Source: Bacteroides sp.
GTDB taxonomy: Bacteria; Bacteroidota; Bacteroidia; Bacteroidales; Bacteroidaceae
Assembly: GCA_030151635.1 (NCBI GenBank)
Contig: JASLDF010000060.1
Location: 1 to 7,603 of the forward strand
Direction: 5' to 3'
Length of the DNA stretch: 7,603 bases
Shown here: one piece after another, positions 7,399 through 7,603 of the stretch
How the letters are laid out: every line of letters begins with the position of its first letter
Numbering within the stretch: the stretch's first letter is position 1
Position numbers and translations under genes: made by a program
The notes under the pieces: model-generated
The model's input: the letters and a program-made list of their open reading frames with translations, nothing else
What the model was told of the DNA's origin: nothing
Database searches by the model: none

Positions 7399-7416
7399 CT
7401 TGATTAACTATTTGGC

Positions 7417-7461
7417 AAAAAAAATAGCATGACTAATGAAATACACTAGCCATACTATTTT
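7417..7461 (-). terminator. Rho-independent terminator of the upstream sulfatase-like gene
   Basis: Read on the minus strand, arm AAATAGTATGGCTA (7460-7447) pairs with TAGTCATGCTATTT (7435-7422) across an 11-base loop. All 14 positions pair if two G-U wobbles are allowed, and a further A-T pair (7461/7421) extends the stem. The stem runs into eight T (7424-7417). In plus-strand RNA the two wobbles become mismatches, so the structure favours the minus strand. It begins 21 bases after the stop of the sulfatase-like gene and separates that transcript from the sigma-factor operon. Confidence 0.82.
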
Positions 7462-7482
7462 ATTATTTTACTTCGTTATCGC

Positions 7483-7603
7483 TTAGAAATTATTAAGCTT
7501 CAACGCATTTGTATCTTGGTATTGGTTTTGAAGTTTTACCAACTCTCTTCTCAAGTCGTTCGTTACCTCTTCCATGCCTTCTTTTCCGTAGATGTTGTGC
7601 ATC
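7483..7603 (-). CDS. Sulfatase-like protein, C-terminal 39 residues (cut by window edge)
   Basis: Only the end of this gene is present: 39 codons from 7602 to 7486 and a TAA at 7483-7485, with one extra base at the edge. The tail begins MHNIYGKEGMEE (1-12 of the visible part) and continues into a helix, DLRRELVKLQNQYQDT. This pairing resembles the C-terminal end of many S1 sulfatases, where an EMHNLYGKP-like segment precedes a charged helix and a short QYxDT-type ending. The visible Met is internal, not a start. A strong terminator follows directly. Catalytic residues lie outside the window, so the family call rests on the tail alone and the substrate is unknown. Confidence 0.7.
   Translation of the reverse strand, partial: MHNIYGKEGMEEVTNDLRRELVKLQNQYQDTNALKLNNF

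Noticed and set aside
1..7603. Defence system, mobile element or CRISPR array
   Set aside because: No transposase, integrase, nuclease, regularly spaced repeats or attachment-like duplications were found; all long genes are explained by PUL functions.

Overview
The window looks like part of a polysaccharide utilization locus (PUL) from a Bacteroidota genome, most likely a gut-type Bacteroidales. Three things point there: an adjacent SusC/SusD pair, an ECF sigma factor with a FecR-type anti-sigma factor of the Bacteroidota architecture (C-terminal DUF4974), and AT-rich gene starts without Shine-Dalgarno sequences. The genus cannot be settled from this sequence.

Every gene lies on the minus strand, so transcription runs from high to low coordinates. 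In that direction the window holds: the last 39 codons of a sulfatase-like gene (7603-7483); a rho-independent terminator just after it (7461-7417); a short regulatory region (about 7416-7322) with a possible promoter and dyad; an ECF sigma factor with a GTG start (7321-6761); a FecR-like anti-sigma factor (6739-5762); a 1176-residue SusC-like TonB-dependent transporter with an N-terminal STN signalling domain (5734-2204); a SusD-like glycan-binding lipoprotein (2201-381); and the first 115 codons of a serine-type sulfatase lipoprotein (345-1), cut by the window edge. Gaps from sigma factor to sulfatase are 21, 27, 2 and 35 bases, which fits one operon.

The likely job is uptake and sensing of a sulfated glycan. 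Sulfatases strip sulfate, SusD captures the glycan at the surface, and SusC imports it using TonB energy. The STN domain of loaded SusC would contact the periplasmic part of FecR, freeing the sigma factor to raise expression of the locus. Host mucin O-glycans or glycosaminoglycans are plausible substrates because sulfatases flank the unit, but the substrate itself is inference.

The most interesting non-coding signal is at the fecR-susC junction. A plus-strand hairpin followed by six T (5762-5792) has the form of a terminator for a short transcript antisense to the start of susC. This is the position and orientation expected for the DonS-like cis-antisense RNAs reported for sigma/anti-sigma-type PULs in Bacteroides. 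No CRISPR array, insertion sequence, tRNA or rRNA was seen.
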